From the NCBI RefSeq assembly GCF_004346165.1, contig NZ_SLZZ01000011.1, forward strand, positions 58,927-122,926: DNA of 64,000 bases, given 5' to 3'. A model generated the notes under the pieces. It saw only the letters and a list, made by a program, of their open reading frames with translations, ran no database searches and had not been told where the DNA came from. Positions 52,977-62,039 of the stretch are shown one piece after another. How positions within the stretch are numbered: the first letter of the stretch is position 1; each line of letters starts with the position of its first letter. Origin of the DNA: Muricomes intestini. GTDB taxonomy: Bacteria > Bacillota > Clostridia > Lachnospirales > Lachnospiraceae. The position numbers and the translations under genes are program-made.

Positions 52977-53822
52977 ATGAAGCATCAGATAAAAATGATA
53001 GGGTTAGATCTGGATGGCACTCTTTTAAATGAAAAGAAAGAAATCCTTCCATATACAAGACAGATTCTAAATCAGGCTATAGAACAGGGCATTATTGTGC
53101 TGGCGGCTACCGGCAGGCCATTTATGGGAATTCCAGAGGAACTAAGGCTTTATCCCGGTATCCGCTATGCCATTACGTCCAATGGGGCAAGGGTGATAGA
53201 TACAAAAGAAAGCAAACCGCTTATTGAGAGGCTTCTTCCGATGGAAAGAGGAAAGAAAGCATTGGAAACTTTCAGAAAATATGATACATTACAAGAGGTA
53301 TATTTTGACGGTCAGGGCTATGTAGAGGAACAAAAACTGAAAAACATAGGTCACTATCATCACGATTCAAATATGTGGGAGTATGTACTTAAAAGCAGGA
53401 AAGCAGTGAGGGATATTGCAGCATTGATTGAGCATAAAAACAAGGATATGGATAAGATTCAGGCAGTATTTGCCGACAGTGAAGAGCAAAAGGCAGCCTG
53501 GGCGGAGCTGGAGAAACAGGAAGGTATTGTATTGGTCACCTCCCTGGGATATAACATAGAGATTAATGCATCTGGGGTAAACAAAGGAACGGCACTTTTG
53601 GGGCTGGGAAAAGTGCTTGGCATCAGACGAGAAGAAATTATGGCATGCGGAGACAGAGACAATGACATTGCCATGCTCAAAGAGGTTGGTCTGGGAGTTG
53701 CCGTGGAAAATGCAGAAGAAGAAGTAAAAGCCGCTGCGGATTACATAACTTTATCGAATATAGAAGAAGGGGCAGCAAAAGCAATTGAGCAGTTTGCGCT
53801 AAGAGGAGGAAAAGTATGTTAG
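52977..53822 (+). CDS. Cof-type HAD-superfamily phosphatase
   Basis: A 281-residue HAD hydrolase of the Cof/YidA class. Motif I DLDGTLL (nucleophile Asp), motif II TGRPF-type AATGRP, motif III lysine in NKGTALLGL, and motif [16 protein letters not shown]2-type cap lies between motifs II and III. Members dephosphorylate sugar phosphates, nucleotides or flavin precursors; the substrate cannot be predicted. The start lies 11 bases after AGGAGG and the end overlaps uppP by seven bases. Confidence 0.88.
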   Translation: MKHQIKMIGLDLDGTLLNEKKEILPYTRQILNQAIEQGIIVLAATGRPFMGIPEELRLYPGIRYAITSNGARVIDTKESKPLIERLLPMERGKKALETFRKYDTLQEVYFDGQGYVEEQKLKNIGHYHHDSNMWEYVLKSRKAVRDIAALIEHKNKDMDKIQAVFADSEEQKAAWAELEKQEGIVLVTSLGYNIEINASGVNKGTALLGLGKVLGIRREEIMACGDRDNDIAMLKEVGLGVAVENAEEEVKAAADYITLSNIEEGAAKAIEQFALRGGKVC

Positions 53823-54643
53823 AAGCTTTAAAAGTAATTATACTGGGAATTGTGGAAGGAATCACCGAATGGCTGCCAATCAGCAGTACGGGACATTTGA
53901 TACTGGTAGAAGAGTTTGTGAAGCTCAAAATGAGCGATGACTTCATGTCTATGTTTAACGTGGTGATTCAGCTGGGCGCAATTCTTGCCGTTGTTGTAAT
54001 CTATTTCCATAAGCTGAATCCATTTTCAAGGATCAAGACAGATAAACAAAAGAAGCTTACCCTGCAATTGTGGGTAAAGGTTATCGTGGCGGCTGTACCG
54101 GCTGCGATTATAGGCCTGTTGTTTGATGACTTTCTTGACGAACATCTAATGAATTATGTAGTTGTGGCAATTATGCTCATACTCTACGGTGTTATATTTA
54201 TTGTGGTAGAAAAGCGCAATGAACATGTAAAGCCGGCCGTGAGGCGGCTGTCAGACCTTACAGTTCCCATGGCCCTGTTAATTGGAGGGTTTCAGGTGCT
54301 TGCCCTGATTCCGGGAACTTCCCGGTCCGGAGCGACCATTATCGGGGGTCTGCTAATCGGTGCGTCGAGAGCTGTAGCTGCAGAATTTACATTTTTCCTC
54401 GCCATCCCCGTTATGTTCGGAGCAAGCTTATTGAAAATTATTAAGTTTGGTTTTCATTTTACGGGAATGGAAGGATTTCTCCTTCTACTCGGCTGTGCAG
54501 TTTCTTTTGGAGTGTCCATATTTGCTATTAGGTTCCTGATGCAGTATATCAAAGGACATGACTTTAAGGTATTTGGATACTACAGAATTGTACTGGGGAT
54601 CATTGTACTGCTTTATTTCGGGATGAGTGCACTGTTTGCATAA
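53816..54643 (+). CDS. uppP: undecaprenyl-diphosphatase UppP
   Basis: A 275-residue membrane enzyme of the BacA/UppP family that recycles undecaprenyl pyrophosphate for cell-wall synthesis and can confer bacitracin tolerance. Catalytic motifs: [20 protein letters not shown] (Glu, Ser/His) and [12 protein letters not shown] (Arg). About eight transmembrane segments. It overlaps the HAD gene and is probably translated with it. Confidence 0.95.
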   Translation: MLEALKVIILGIVEGITEWLPISSTGHLILVEEFVKLKMSDDFMSMFNVVIQLGAILAVVVIYFHKLNPFSRIKTDKQKKLTLQLWVKVIVAAVPAAIIGLLFDDFLDEHLMNYVVVAIMLILYGVIFIVVEKRNEHVKPAVRRLSDLTVPMALLIGGFQVLALIPGTSRSGATIIGGLLIGASRAVAAEFTFFLAIPVMFGASLLKIIKFGFHFTGMEGFLLLLGCAVSFGVSIFAIRFLMQYIKGHDFKVFGYYRIVLGIIVLLYFGMSALFA

Positions 54644-54739
54644 CAGTGCAGCACATGTCCTTGGTTAGCAGCCGCAGTGTGGTTGTTTAACAAGGCTGGT
54701 ACCATTGGGGTGAAATCAAGCTGATGGCTGAACTGTTAT
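54641..54739. repeat. short form of the inverted-end repeat
   Basis: TAACAGTGCAGCACATGTCC to GCTGAACTGTTA. It contains only the left module of the 202-bp element in reverse orientation but has both inverted ends. It begins at the uppP stop codon. Confidence 0.78.
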
Positions 54740-54768
54740 GAATATACAGGAAAAAGGTATATATCCCC

Positions 54769-54796
54769 TTGTTTTTTAGGAAAAACATGATAAAAT
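54769..54796 (+). promoter_or_regulatory. promoter of the amino-acid ABC operon
   Basis: TTGTTT (54769-54774), 16 bases, TAAAAT (54791-54796), about 55 bases before the binding-protein start. Confidence 0.55.
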
Positions 54797-54852
54797 ATAA
54801 AGGTATTGTGTATTATTATGCAAGGATAAGATTAGTTTGGAGGAATAGAAAG

Positions 54853-55632
54853 ATGAAGAGAAAATTTTTAAGTTTACTTTTAGTGACAGCTTGTGTGCTT
54901 TCACTGGCGGCATGTGGCTCTAAGAAAGATGATAGCAGTTCCGGGGATAGTGGCAATAAGAAGGAAGACACACTGGTCATGGCCACCAATGCAGAGTTCC
55001 CTCCCTATGAATATTATGAGGGAAAAGATGTGGTTGGTATTGATGCTGACATTGCAGCCGCTGTTGCCGATGAATTGGGTATGAAGCTGAAAATTGAGGA
55101 TATGGCGTTTGACTCCATCATCGCAGCGGTATCCAGTGGAAAAGCCGATATCGGGGCAGCAGGCATGACGGTGACAAAGGAGCGTCTGAAAAATGTTGAT
55201 TTCACTGATACTTATGCAACGGCTACTCAGGTAATTATTGTAACAGAGGACAGTGAAATTGCAGGACCAGATGATCTGACGGGAAAGAAGATTGGTGTAC
55301 AGCTGGGGACAACAGGTGATATCTATGCGGATGATATTGAGGATGCGTCAGTAGAGCGTTACAACAAAGGATTCGAGGCTGTTCAGGCACTGCAGCAGGG
55401 CAAAATCGATGCAGTCATCATTGACGGAGAGCCGGCAAAAGAATTTGTGAAAGAAGCAGACGGACTGAAAATTCTTGATGAAGCGTTCACAGAGGAGGAA
55501 TATGCCATCGCTGTAAAGAAGGGCAATGACGAACTAAAGGATAAAATTAATGATGCACTGGCAAGCTTAAAGGATTCCGGCAAACTGGATGAAATTGTGG
55601 GAAAATACATCAGCAGCGACAGTGATAAGTAG
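54853..55632 (+). CDS. amino-acid ABC transporter substrate-binding lipoprotein
   Basis: A 259-residue family 3 solute-binding protein. Lipoprotein signal: MKRKFLSLLLVTACVLSLAAC, with the lipobox LSLAAC and lipid-bearing Cys. The mature part starts with a Ser/Asp/Lys-rich linker. Binding signature GIDADIAAAVADELGMKLK and the TVTKERLKNVDFTDTY segment match polar amino-acid and cystine binding proteins. ATG 54853 follows GGAGG. It is the first gene of a three-gene importer; the exact amino acid is uncertain. Confidence 0.9.
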   Translation: MKRKFLSLLLVTACVLSLAACGSKKDDSSSGDSGNKKEDTLVMATNAEFPPYEYYEGKDVVGIDADIAAAVADELGMKLKIEDMAFDSIIAAVSSGKADIGAAGMTVTKERLKNVDFTDTYATATQVIIVTEDSEIAGPDDLTGKKIGVQLGTTGDIYADDIEDASVERYNKGFEAVQALQQGKIDAVIIDGEPAKEFVKEADGLKILDEAFTEEEYAIAVKKGNDELKDKINDALASLKDSGKLDEIVGKYISSDSDK

Positions 55633-55646
55633 AAGAGGATAAAAAA

Positions 55647-56339
55647 ATGTTGCAGACATTGCAGGATAAGTTTTATGAGAATTTTATAGATGGCAAGCGC
55701 TGGGAATATATTTTAGACGGACTGGGGGTCACTTTGGAAGTGACCTTCTTTGCAGTTATTATCGGTATCGTGCTTGGATTTTTGATTGCAATTGTACGTT
55801 CCACCTACGATAAGACTGGAAAATTGAAAATACTTAATGTTTTGTGTAAGGTATATCTTACTGTTATCAGGGGTACACCTGTCGTTGTACAATTGCTGAT
55901 TATTTATTTTGTTATTTTCGGCAGTTCTGATATTAGTAAGGTTTTAGTGGCAATCATGGCTTTTGGTCTGAATTCGGGAGCGTATGTTGCTGAAATATTC
56001 CGCTCTGGTATCATGTCCGTAGACAACGGGCAGTTTGAGGCGGGACGCAGTCTCGGTTTCAACTATGTACAGACTATGATTCATATTATTATGCCCCAGG
56101 CCTTCAAGAATGTTCTTCCGGCACTGGGAAATGAGTTTATTGTACTTTTAAAAGAAACTTCGGTTTCCGGTTACATTGCACTGCAGGACCTCACAAAAGG
56201 CGGGGATATCATTCGAAGCCGCACCTATGATGCATTCATGCCGCTCATTGGTATAGCGTTGGTTTACCTCGTCATGGTAATGATATTTACAAAACTTGTA
56301 AATATGCTGGAGAGGAGGCTGAGAAATAGTGATCACTGA
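55647..56339 (+). CDS. amino-acid ABC transporter permease
   Basis: A 230-residue permease of the His/Glu/Gln/Arg/opine class, with about five transmembrane helices. The [14 protein letters not shown] segment and the EAA loop [21 protein letters not shown] are diagnostic. It partners with the ATPase whose start it overlaps by 11 bases. Confidence 0.93.
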   Translation: MLQTLQDKFYENFIDGKRWEYILDGLGVTLEVTFFAVIIGIVLGFLIAIVRSTYDKTGKLKILNVLCKVYLTVIRGTPVVVQLLIIYFVIFGSSDISKVLVAIMAFGLNSGAYVAEIFRSGIMSVDNGQFEAGRSLGFNYVQTMIHIIMPQAFKNVLPALGNEFIVLLKETSVSGYIALQDLTKGGDIIRSRTYDAFMPLIGIALVYLVMVMIFTKLVNMLERRLRNSDH

Positions 56340-57075
56340 TGGACAAGTATTAATAAAGGTAGAAGATTTATATAAAGTTTATAACAACAGGCTTCATGCG
56401 CTGGATGGAGTTTCCGAGGAAATACGCAAAGGGGAGGTTGTCGTAATCGTCGGGCCATCAGGCTCCGGAAAATCCACCTTTCTCCGCTCCCTGAATCTGC
56501 TTGAGATGCCCACAAAAGGACATGTATATTTTGAAGGCGTGGATATTACAAGCAAGGAGACAGATATAGATTTGCATCGCCGAAAAATGGGGATGGTGTT
56601 TCAGCATTTTAACCTGTTTCCCCATAAAACCATACTCGAGAATATCACATTGGCTCCGATTAAGCTTCTGAAAAAAAGCAAAGAAGAGGCACAGGAAAAT
56701 GCCATGGAATTGCTGAAATTGGTGGGACTGGAGGAAAAAGCAAATACCTATCCATCCCGGCTATCGGGAGGGCAAAAGCAGCGTATTGCAATTATACGTT
56801 CACTGGCAATGGATCCGGAGGTTATGTTGTTTGACGAACCTACATCTGCACTTGATCCGGAAATGGTCGGTGAAGTGCTGGAACTGATGAAAAAGCTGGC
56901 TCATGATGGAATGACAATGGTTGTGGTGACTCATGAGATGGGCTTTGCAAAAGAAGTAGCCTCAAGAGTTATTTTTATGGATGAGGGGAAGATAAAGGAG
57001 CAGGGGACGCCGGAGGAATTCTTTGATAACCCGAAGGATCCAAGGCTAAAAGAATTTTTATCAAAAATATTGTAG
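56329..57075 (+). CDS. amino-acid ABC transporter ATP-binding protein
   Basis: A 248-residue ATPase of the GlnQ/HisP class. Walker [11 protein letters not shown]-loop [12 protein letters not shown], signature [12 protein letters not shown], Walker [15 protein letters not shown] and the switch His in [11 protein letters not shown]. The start is GTG 56329. It completes the transporter with the two genes upstream. Confidence 0.95.
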   Translation: MITDGQVLIKVEDLYKVYNNRLHALDGVSEEIRKGEVVVIVGPSGSGKSTFLRSLNLLEMPTKGHVYFEGVDITSKETDIDLHRRKMGMVFQHFNLFPHKTILENITLAPIKLLKKSKEEAQENAMELLKLVGLEEKANTYPSRLSGGQKQRIAIIRSLAMDPEVMLFDEPTSALDPEMVGEVLELMKKLAHDGMTMVVVTHEMGFAKEVASRVIFMDEGKIKEQGTPEEFFDNPKDPRLKEFLSKIL

Positions 57076-57085
57076 AGAATAGCAG

Positions 57086-58813
57086 ATGAAATATGAAAGA
57101 ATAGAAAAAGCGGTATTTCTGGAACGTCCGAATAGATTTATCGCGTATGCCGAATTGAACAGCAAACGTGAAACCATACATGTGAAGAATACCGGGCGGT
57201 GTGCAGAATTGCTCATACCTGGGGCTGTTATTTATGTGCAAAGAAATGACAGTCCGGCACGAAAGACTGGTTGGGATTTGATTGCAGTAGAAAAAGGCAA
57301 ACGTCTGATTAACATGGATTCGCAGATTCCGAATAGGGTAGTTCAGGAGTGGCTTGAGTCGGGGCATCCATTTGGAGATAGGCCCTATGTGAAGCCGGAG
57401 ACAACTTATAAGAACTCCAGATTTGACTTTTATGTGGAAGCAGAAGGAAGAAGAAATTTTATTGAAGTGAAAGGCGTGACCTTAGAAGAGAACGGTGTAG
57501 TTCGCTTTCCCGATGCACCCAGTGAACGTGCAGTCAAACATATGAGTGAATTGTCCAGTGCGGTGAAAGAGGGGTACGGGGCCTGGGTGATATTTGTCGT
57601 GCAAATGAAAGGGGTTCGGTATTTCATGCCAAATGTAGACACACACCCTGCTTTTGGTAACGCACTGAGGGAAGCCAGGAAAGCCGGAGTCAAGATTCTG
57701 GCCTATGACTGCAAGGTGGCGGCAGACAGTATTGAACTGGATGAAGCGGTGCCTGTAGTGCTGGGCAGCCCTGTCCTTAAAGAGGCAGTGGACCCGATTA
57801 TCAGCTGGTATCGCGAAAACAAGAGAGACTTGCCCTGGCGGCATGATGTGAGTGCCTATCATGTCTGGATTTCCGAAATCATGCTGCAGCAGACACGGGT
57901 AGAAGCCGTAAAACCTTACTATGAAAGGTTTTTAAAGGAGCTTCCTACTGTAGAAGACCTTGCGGAAGTACAGGAAGATAAGCTGCTGAAGCTGTGGGAA
58001 GGGCTTGGATACTACAATAGAGTTAAGAATATGCAGAAAGCCGCACAGCAGATTATGATGGACTATCACGGAGAATTTCCTCATACTTACGAGGAGATAC
58101 GCTCTCTTAAGGGAATTGGCAATTACACGGCAGGAGCTGTCAGTTCTTTTGTCTATGGGCTGGCAAAAGCAGCTGTGGACGGCAACGTACTGCGGGTGGT
58201 ATCAAGGCTTACAGCCAGCAGGGACGATATTATGAAGGCAGGAGTCAGAACACGGATAGAGGCAGAAGTGGAAGAAGTAATACCACCTGACGCGGCCTCA
58301 GATTTTAATCAGGGGCTGATTGAACTTGGAGCTATAGTCTGCCTTCCGGGCGGAAAACCAAAATGTGGGGAATGTCCCGTTTCTTATCTGTGCCGTGCAA
58401 GGCTTTTGGGGGTGGAGAAGGAATTGCCTGTGAGGACGAAGCCAAAGGCGAGAAAGATTGAGAATAGAACAGTTCTGATTTTGAAAGACGGAAGTACTCT
58501 GGCGATAAAGAAACGACCGCCAAAAGGCCTCCTTGCCGGATTGTATGAGCTGCCTAATCTGGAAGGCCATCTAAACAAAAAAGAGGTCATAGAATACTGT
58601 CATTCTATTGGGCTTTCTCCCCTTCATATCAAGAAGGTGAAGGATGCAAAGCATATATTCAGCCATGTAGAGTGGCATATGATAGGGTATGAGATAAAAG
58701 TCGATGAATTGGAAAAAAACTGCAGCCGGGAAATGATATTTGCATCCAGATCAGAAATTAAGGAAAAATATCCCATACCCTCTGCATTTGAAGCTTACCG
58801 GGAGCGGCTCTGA
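57086..58813 (+). CDS. SfsA-MutY fusion: nuclease-like SfsA domain plus A/G-specific adenine glycosylase
   Basis: A 575-residue fusion. Residues 1-225 are SfsA: NRFIAYAELN, HVKNTGRCAELL, RFDFYVE and FIEVKGVTL..FPDAPSERA, typical of this DNA/RNA-binding nuclease-like family. Residues 232-575 are MutY, which removes adenine opposite 8-oxoguanine: Glu264 in SEIMLQQTRVE, the HhH motif LKGIGNYTAGAV, catalytic Asp365 in VDGNVLRV, a 4Fe-4S cluster (Cys419, 427, 430, 436) and a NUDIX-like C-terminal domain (about 455-575). No stop separates them. It starts ten bases after the ABC ATPase. Confidence 0.92.
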   Translation: MKYERIEKAVFLERPNRFIAYAELNSKRETIHVKNTGRCAELLIPGAVIYVQRNDSPARKTGWDLIAVEKGKRLINMDSQIPNRVVQEWLESGHPFGDRPYVKPETTYKNSRFDFYVEAEGRRNFIEVKGVTLEENGVVRFPDAPSERAVKHMSELSSAVKEGYGAWVIFVVQMKGVRYFMPNVDTHPAFGNALREARKAGVKILAYDCKVAADSIELDEAVPVVLGSPVLKEAVDPIISWYRENKRDLPWRHDVSAYHVWISEIMLQQTRVEAVKPYYERFLKELPTVEDLAEVQEDKLLKLWEGLGYYNRVKNMQKAAQQIMMDYHGEFPHTYEEIRSLKGIGNYTAGAVSSFVYGLAKAAVDGNVLRVVSRLTASRDDIMKAGVRTRIEAEVEEVIPPDAASDFNQGLIELGAIVCLPGGKPKCGECPVSYLCRARLLGVEKELPVRTKPKARKIENRTVLILKDGSTLAIKKRPPKGLLAGLYELPNLEGHLNKKEVIEYCHSIGLSPLHIKKVKDAKHIFSHVEWHMIGYEIKVDELEKNCSREMIFASRSEIKEKYPIPSAFEAYRERL

Positions 58814-58851
58814 AACTGCAACAAGGTTGTTTTAGAGTTCGCTCTGTTTTG

Positions 58852-58880
58852 TTGAACGATTATATGATTTATGATATACT
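58852..58880 (+). promoter_or_regulatory. promoter of the TetR gene at 58918
   Basis: TTGAAC (58852-58857), 17 bases, TATACT (58875-58880). Confidence 0.75.
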
Positions 58881-58917
58881 TAAACGACAATCAACCGGAT
58901 AGAAGGAGTGTTCAGTT

Positions 58918-59520
58918 ATGGGCCAAAAGGCAGAGCTATCAAGGCAGCAGCAGAAGTCCCGGGAGACGAAAGAGCGGATATTTCTGGCAGCAAAGACAAT
59001 CTTGAGAAAAAAAGGATACGAGGAACTTTCCATAAAGAATATCTGTGAGGAAGCAGGAGTATCTAATGGAAGTTTTTATCATCACTTTAAGACTAAGGAT
59101 GATCTGCTTTCCTATTATATCGAGGAACAGCCCAGCATTAATCCGGATCTCCTGGATCTTCCAGGGAGTGCAGAGGAGGCAAAAACGGCAATCATTTATG
59201 TATATTTAAATTATGCCCGGTATTGCCGCGATCTAGGTGTAGAATTTATGTCTGCTTACTATGATACGAAGAACCAGGCATTAAATCCTGACAGTCGTAC
59301 AGAGCGCCCATATCCTATCGTAACGGTGCAGACATATGTCGAAAGGGCAGTCCAGGAAAAAATTATACAGCTGAATGTAGGGATTGAAGAATTTACTACA
59401 GATATCAGGATGATTGTAATCGGAAATGTATTCGAGTGGTGTCTGCGCAGCGGAAAAGCCAATTTTGAAGGGAATATGAGACGGTCTTTAGGAAAATATC
59501 TGGACAGCACTATTTTTTAG
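58918..59520 (+). CDS. TetR-family transcriptional regulator
   Basis: A 200-residue TetR/AcrR protein. HTH region at about 18-65: RIFLAAKTILRKKGYEELSIKNICEEAGVSNGSFYHHFKTK (read in parts). The ligand domain is not similar to the two prd-linked TetR proteins. Its own promoter precedes it, and the PAP2 gene follows behind a separate promoter. Target unknown. AGAAGGAG-type site before ATG. Confidence 0.85.
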   Translation: MGQKAELSRQQQKSRETKERIFLAAKTILRKKGYEELSIKNICEEAGVSNGSFYHHFKTKDDLLSYYIEEQPSINPDLLDLPGSAEEAKTAIIYVYLNYARYCRDLGVEFMSAYYDTKNQALNPDSRTERPYPIVTVQTYVERAVQEKIIQLNVGIEEFTTDIRMIVIGNVFEWCLRSGKANFEGNMRRSLGKYLDSTIF

Positions 59521-59551
59521 TGAAAACTTTGTTAAGCTTTTCTAAAGCATA

Positions 59552-59580
59552 TTGTTGAGAAGCTGGATTCGTGCTATAAT
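59552..59580 (+). promoter_or_regulatory. promoter of the PAP2 gene
   Basis: TTGTTG (59552-59557), 17 bases, TATAAT (59575-59580), about 48 bases before the start. Confidence 0.7.
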
Positions 59581-59627
59581 CGGAGAAGCTATAAGAGATT
59601 CGTATTCAAAAAGAGGGAGAGTTCCAT

Positions 59628-60311
59628 ATGAGTCTTAAAGAGAAAGCTGCCGGTCTCATCAAGAAGTATAAGCATGCATGGGTGTTTGGATATATACTAA
59701 TCTATATGCCCTGGTTTTTATATCTTGAAAAGCATGTAACATCAAATTATCATGTGATTCACATTGCGATAGATGATAAGATACCATTTGTGGAATATTT
59801 CATCGTCCCATACTTACTGTGGTTCGTTTTTATTGCTGCCACTTTTTTATATTTTTTCTTCACGGATGTAGAAGGATTTTATAGGCTGGCGAAATTAATG
59901 TTTACGGGAATGACCATTTTCCTGATTATTTCCACCCTGATTCCAAACGGTGTCAATTTACGCCCCGTATATTTTCCGCGAGATAATATTTTTACGGATC
60001 TGGTAAAAGCACTTTACCGTGCGGACACTCCCACGAATGTTCTCCCAAGCCTGCATGTGTTTAATTCTATAAGTGCCTGTATAGCCATCTGTGACAGTGC
60101 AGCCCTGCGCAAACATAAGATTATCAGCTGGAGTGCTTATGTCCTGGCAGGCCTGATTATTTTAGCCACAATGTTTTTGAAACAACACTCCGTCATAGAT
60201 GTGATGGCCGGTGGATTGATGGCCTACGCACTCTTCCAGTTTGTATATGAACCAAATAAGAAAAAGGCTCCAAAGACAGCAGAACAAAAAATAGCTTCTT
60301 GGGGAAGATAG
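59628..60311 (+). CDS. PAP2-superfamily membrane phosphatase
   Basis: A 227-residue protein with about six hydrophobic segments. The PAP2 motifs appear late: NVLPSLHVFNS (C2, with its His) and KQHSVIDVMAGG (C3, with the nucleophilic His and the Asp). The C1 KxxxxxxRP-like motif is degenerate around NLRPVYFP. It may act on a lipid phosphate such as phosphatidate or undecaprenyl pyrophosphate; the substrate is not readable. The start follows GAGGGAGAG. Confidence 0.82.
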   Translation: MSLKEKAAGLIKKYKHAWVFGYILIYMPWFLYLEKHVTSNYHVIHIAIDDKIPFVEYFIVPYLLWFVFIAATFLYFFFTDVEGFYRLAKLMFTGMTIFLIISTLIPNGVNLRPVYFPRDNIFTDLVKALYRADTPTNVLPSLHVFNSISACIAICDSAALRKHKIISWSAYVLAGLIILATMFLKQHSVIDVMAGGLMAYALFQFVYEPNKKKAPKTAEQKIASWGR

Positions 60312-60364
60312 TTCTGAAAAAAGTTGATTTTTGCACTCCTCCTTATCGAGGGGTGTTTTCATAT

Positions 60365-60566
60365 GTAACAGTTCAGCCATCAGCTCGATTCCACCCCAAG
60401 GGTACCGTCCTTGTTAAACAACCACACTATGGTTGCTAACCAAGGACATGTGCTGCGCTTCATCTCGCTGTGGCAGAGCGCCATATGAATTTTCGGCAGC
60501 ATATGCATACGAAAGCAAGCTTTCTCCTGCCTACGCTGTCGAAAATTCGCATGGCTGAACTGTTAC
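60365..60566. repeat. 202-bp repeat with perfect 16-bp inverted ends, full copy
   Basis: GTAACAGTTCAGCCAT ... ATGGCTGAACTGTTAC. It is almost identical to 52726-52927. It lies in the 355-base gap between the PAP2 gene and trpS; the rest of the gap has a TATAAT (60620-60625) but no good -35. Confidence 0.9.
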
Positions 60567-60666
60567 TTTCATATACTGGGAAGCCACGTTTCCTATAGCC
60601 AAAACAATTCAAGTGGTGTTATAATGTGAAAGGACTACAAACGGATTAGGAGGAAGCAAAAAGAGT

Positions 60667-61755
60667 ATGGGTAAGATTATATTAACAGGAGACAGACCCA
60701 CAGGAAGGCTGCATGTAGGGCATTATGTCGGTTCTTTAAAGCGGAGGGTAGAGCTGCAGAATACGGGCGAGTTTGACGATATATTTATTATGATAGCAGA
60801 TGCACAGGCACTGACAGACAATGCAGACAACCCGGAAAAGGTACGTCAGAATATTATAGAGGTGGCTTTGGATTACCTGGCCTGTGGACTGGAACCAGAG
60901 AAGTCAACACTGTTTATACAGTCCCAGATACCAGAGCTTTGTGAACTTTCATTTTATTATATGAATCTGGTCACGGTATCCCGGCTTCAACGTAACCCTA
61001 CTGTGAAGACAGAGATTCAGATGCGAAATTTTGAAGCCAGCATCCCGGTCGGCTTTTTCACATATCCTATCAGCCAGGCAGCTGATATCACGGCCTTTAA
61101 GGCAACAACAGTACCTGTGGGGGAGGATCAGCTTCCAATGCTGGAACAGACAAAAGAGATTGTCCGAAAATTTAATTCGGTCTATGGAGAGACACTTGTA
61201 GAGCCTGAAATTTTACTTCCGGATAATGAGGCATGCCAGAGACTGCCCGGCACTGATGGGAAAGCCAAGATGAGCAAATCTCTGAATAATTGTATCTATT
61301 TGTCTGATGAGCCGGATTCTGTAAAACAAAAAGTATTTAGTATGTTTACGGACCCGACACATATTAGAGTTGAGGACCCAGGCAAATTGGAAGGAAATAC
61401 AGTATTCACTTACTTGGATGCATTTTGCAGGCCGGAGTATTTTGAAGAATTTTTACCGGATTATAAAAACCTGGACGAGCTGAAGGAACATTATAAACGT
61501 GGCGGCCTTGGTGATATGAAGGTGAAGCGTTTTCTGAATTCTGTGCTTCAGGCGGAGCTGGAGCCAATCAGAAAAAGAAGAAAGGAATATCAAAAGAATA
61601 TTCCTTATGTATATGAAATATTGAAAAAAGGTAGCGAGAAAGCTGAAAGTGTGGCAGCTGAAACTCTCAGGGAAGTAAAAGGAGCAATGAAGATTAATTA
61701 CTTTGAGGACCAGGAACTGATCAATGCACAGGCAGAAAGGTTTCGAGAAGGATAA
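60667..61755 (+). CDS. trpS: tryptophanyl-tRNA synthetase
   Basis: A 362-residue class I synthetase that charges tRNA-Trp. HIGH-like motif [13 protein letters not shown] and KMSKS motif in [10 protein letters not shown]. The Trp-binding segment includes PISQAADI and VPVGEDQLP. Length is slightly above the usual 330-340. AGGAGG precedes the start. No T-box (no AGGGTGG-type bulge) is visible upstream. Confidence 0.96.
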   Translation: MGKIILTGDRPTGRLHVGHYVGSLKRRVELQNTGEFDDIFIMIADAQALTDNADNPEKVRQNIIEVALDYLACGLEPEKSTLFIQSQIPELCELSFYYMNLVTVSRLQRNPTVKTEIQMRNFEASIPVGFFTYPISQAADITAFKATTVPVGEDQLPMLEQTKEIVRKFNSVYGETLVEPEILLPDNEACQRLPGTDGKAKMSKSLNNCIYLSDEPDSVKQKVFSMFTDPTHIRVEDPGKLEGNTVFTYLDAFCRPEYFEEFLPDYKNLDELKEHYKRGGLGDMKVKRFLNSVLQAELEPIRKRRKEYQKNIPYVYEILKKGSEKAESVAAETLREVKGAMKINYFEDQELINAQAERFREG

Positions 61756-61806
61756 GATGTGAATTATATTTAGCCCTTCATCTGTAATATTGAATTTATA
61801 GGTATA

Positions 61807-61845
61807 AAAAAGATGTACTTCCTTATAACGAAAGTACATCTTTTT
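61807..61845. terminator. bidirectional terminator between trpS and tRNA-Arg
   Basis: AAAAAGATGTACTT, 11-base loop, AAGTACATCTTTTT: 14-base perfect arms, with T runs for both strands. Confidence 0.9.
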
Positions 61846-61847
61846 GA

Positions 61848-61921
61848 CGTGCGCGAGAAGATTCGAACTCCCGGCCTTCTGGTCCGTAGCCAGACGCTCT
61901 ATCCAGCTGAGCTACGCGCAC
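61848..61921 (-). tRNA. tRNA-Arg, anticodon ACG
   Basis: A 74-nt cloverleaf on the minus strand. Acceptor GTGCGCG/CGCGCAC, D stem GCTC/GAGC, anticodon stem with loop CTACGGA giving ACG (61885-61887), T arm GGGAG-TTCGAAT-CTTCT with two G-U pairs. The 3' CCA is not encoded. Wobble A34 is expected to be deaminated to inosine, needing TadA. Confidence 0.95.
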
Positions 61922-62010
61922 ATGCTGGAACTGCTACGTTCACAGCAAAGATAATTATATAATAGATTAGAAGGCCTGTCAATATATTTGACAAAAAAAG
62001 TTGCAGTTGC

Positions 62011-62022
62011 GTAACAGTTCAG
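62011..62022. repeat. isolated end of the inverted-end repeat
   Basis: GTAACAGTTCAG, the terminal 12 bases of the 202-bp element, with no matching partner nearby. It may be a deletion remnant, or chance. Confidence 0.35.
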
Positions 62023-62039
62023 ACATAAACTTCCTGATA

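Noticed and set aside
60567..60666. T-box or other tRNA-sensing leader before trpS
   Set aside because: No AGGGTGG-type conserved bulge, no specifier loop and too short a leader after the repeat.
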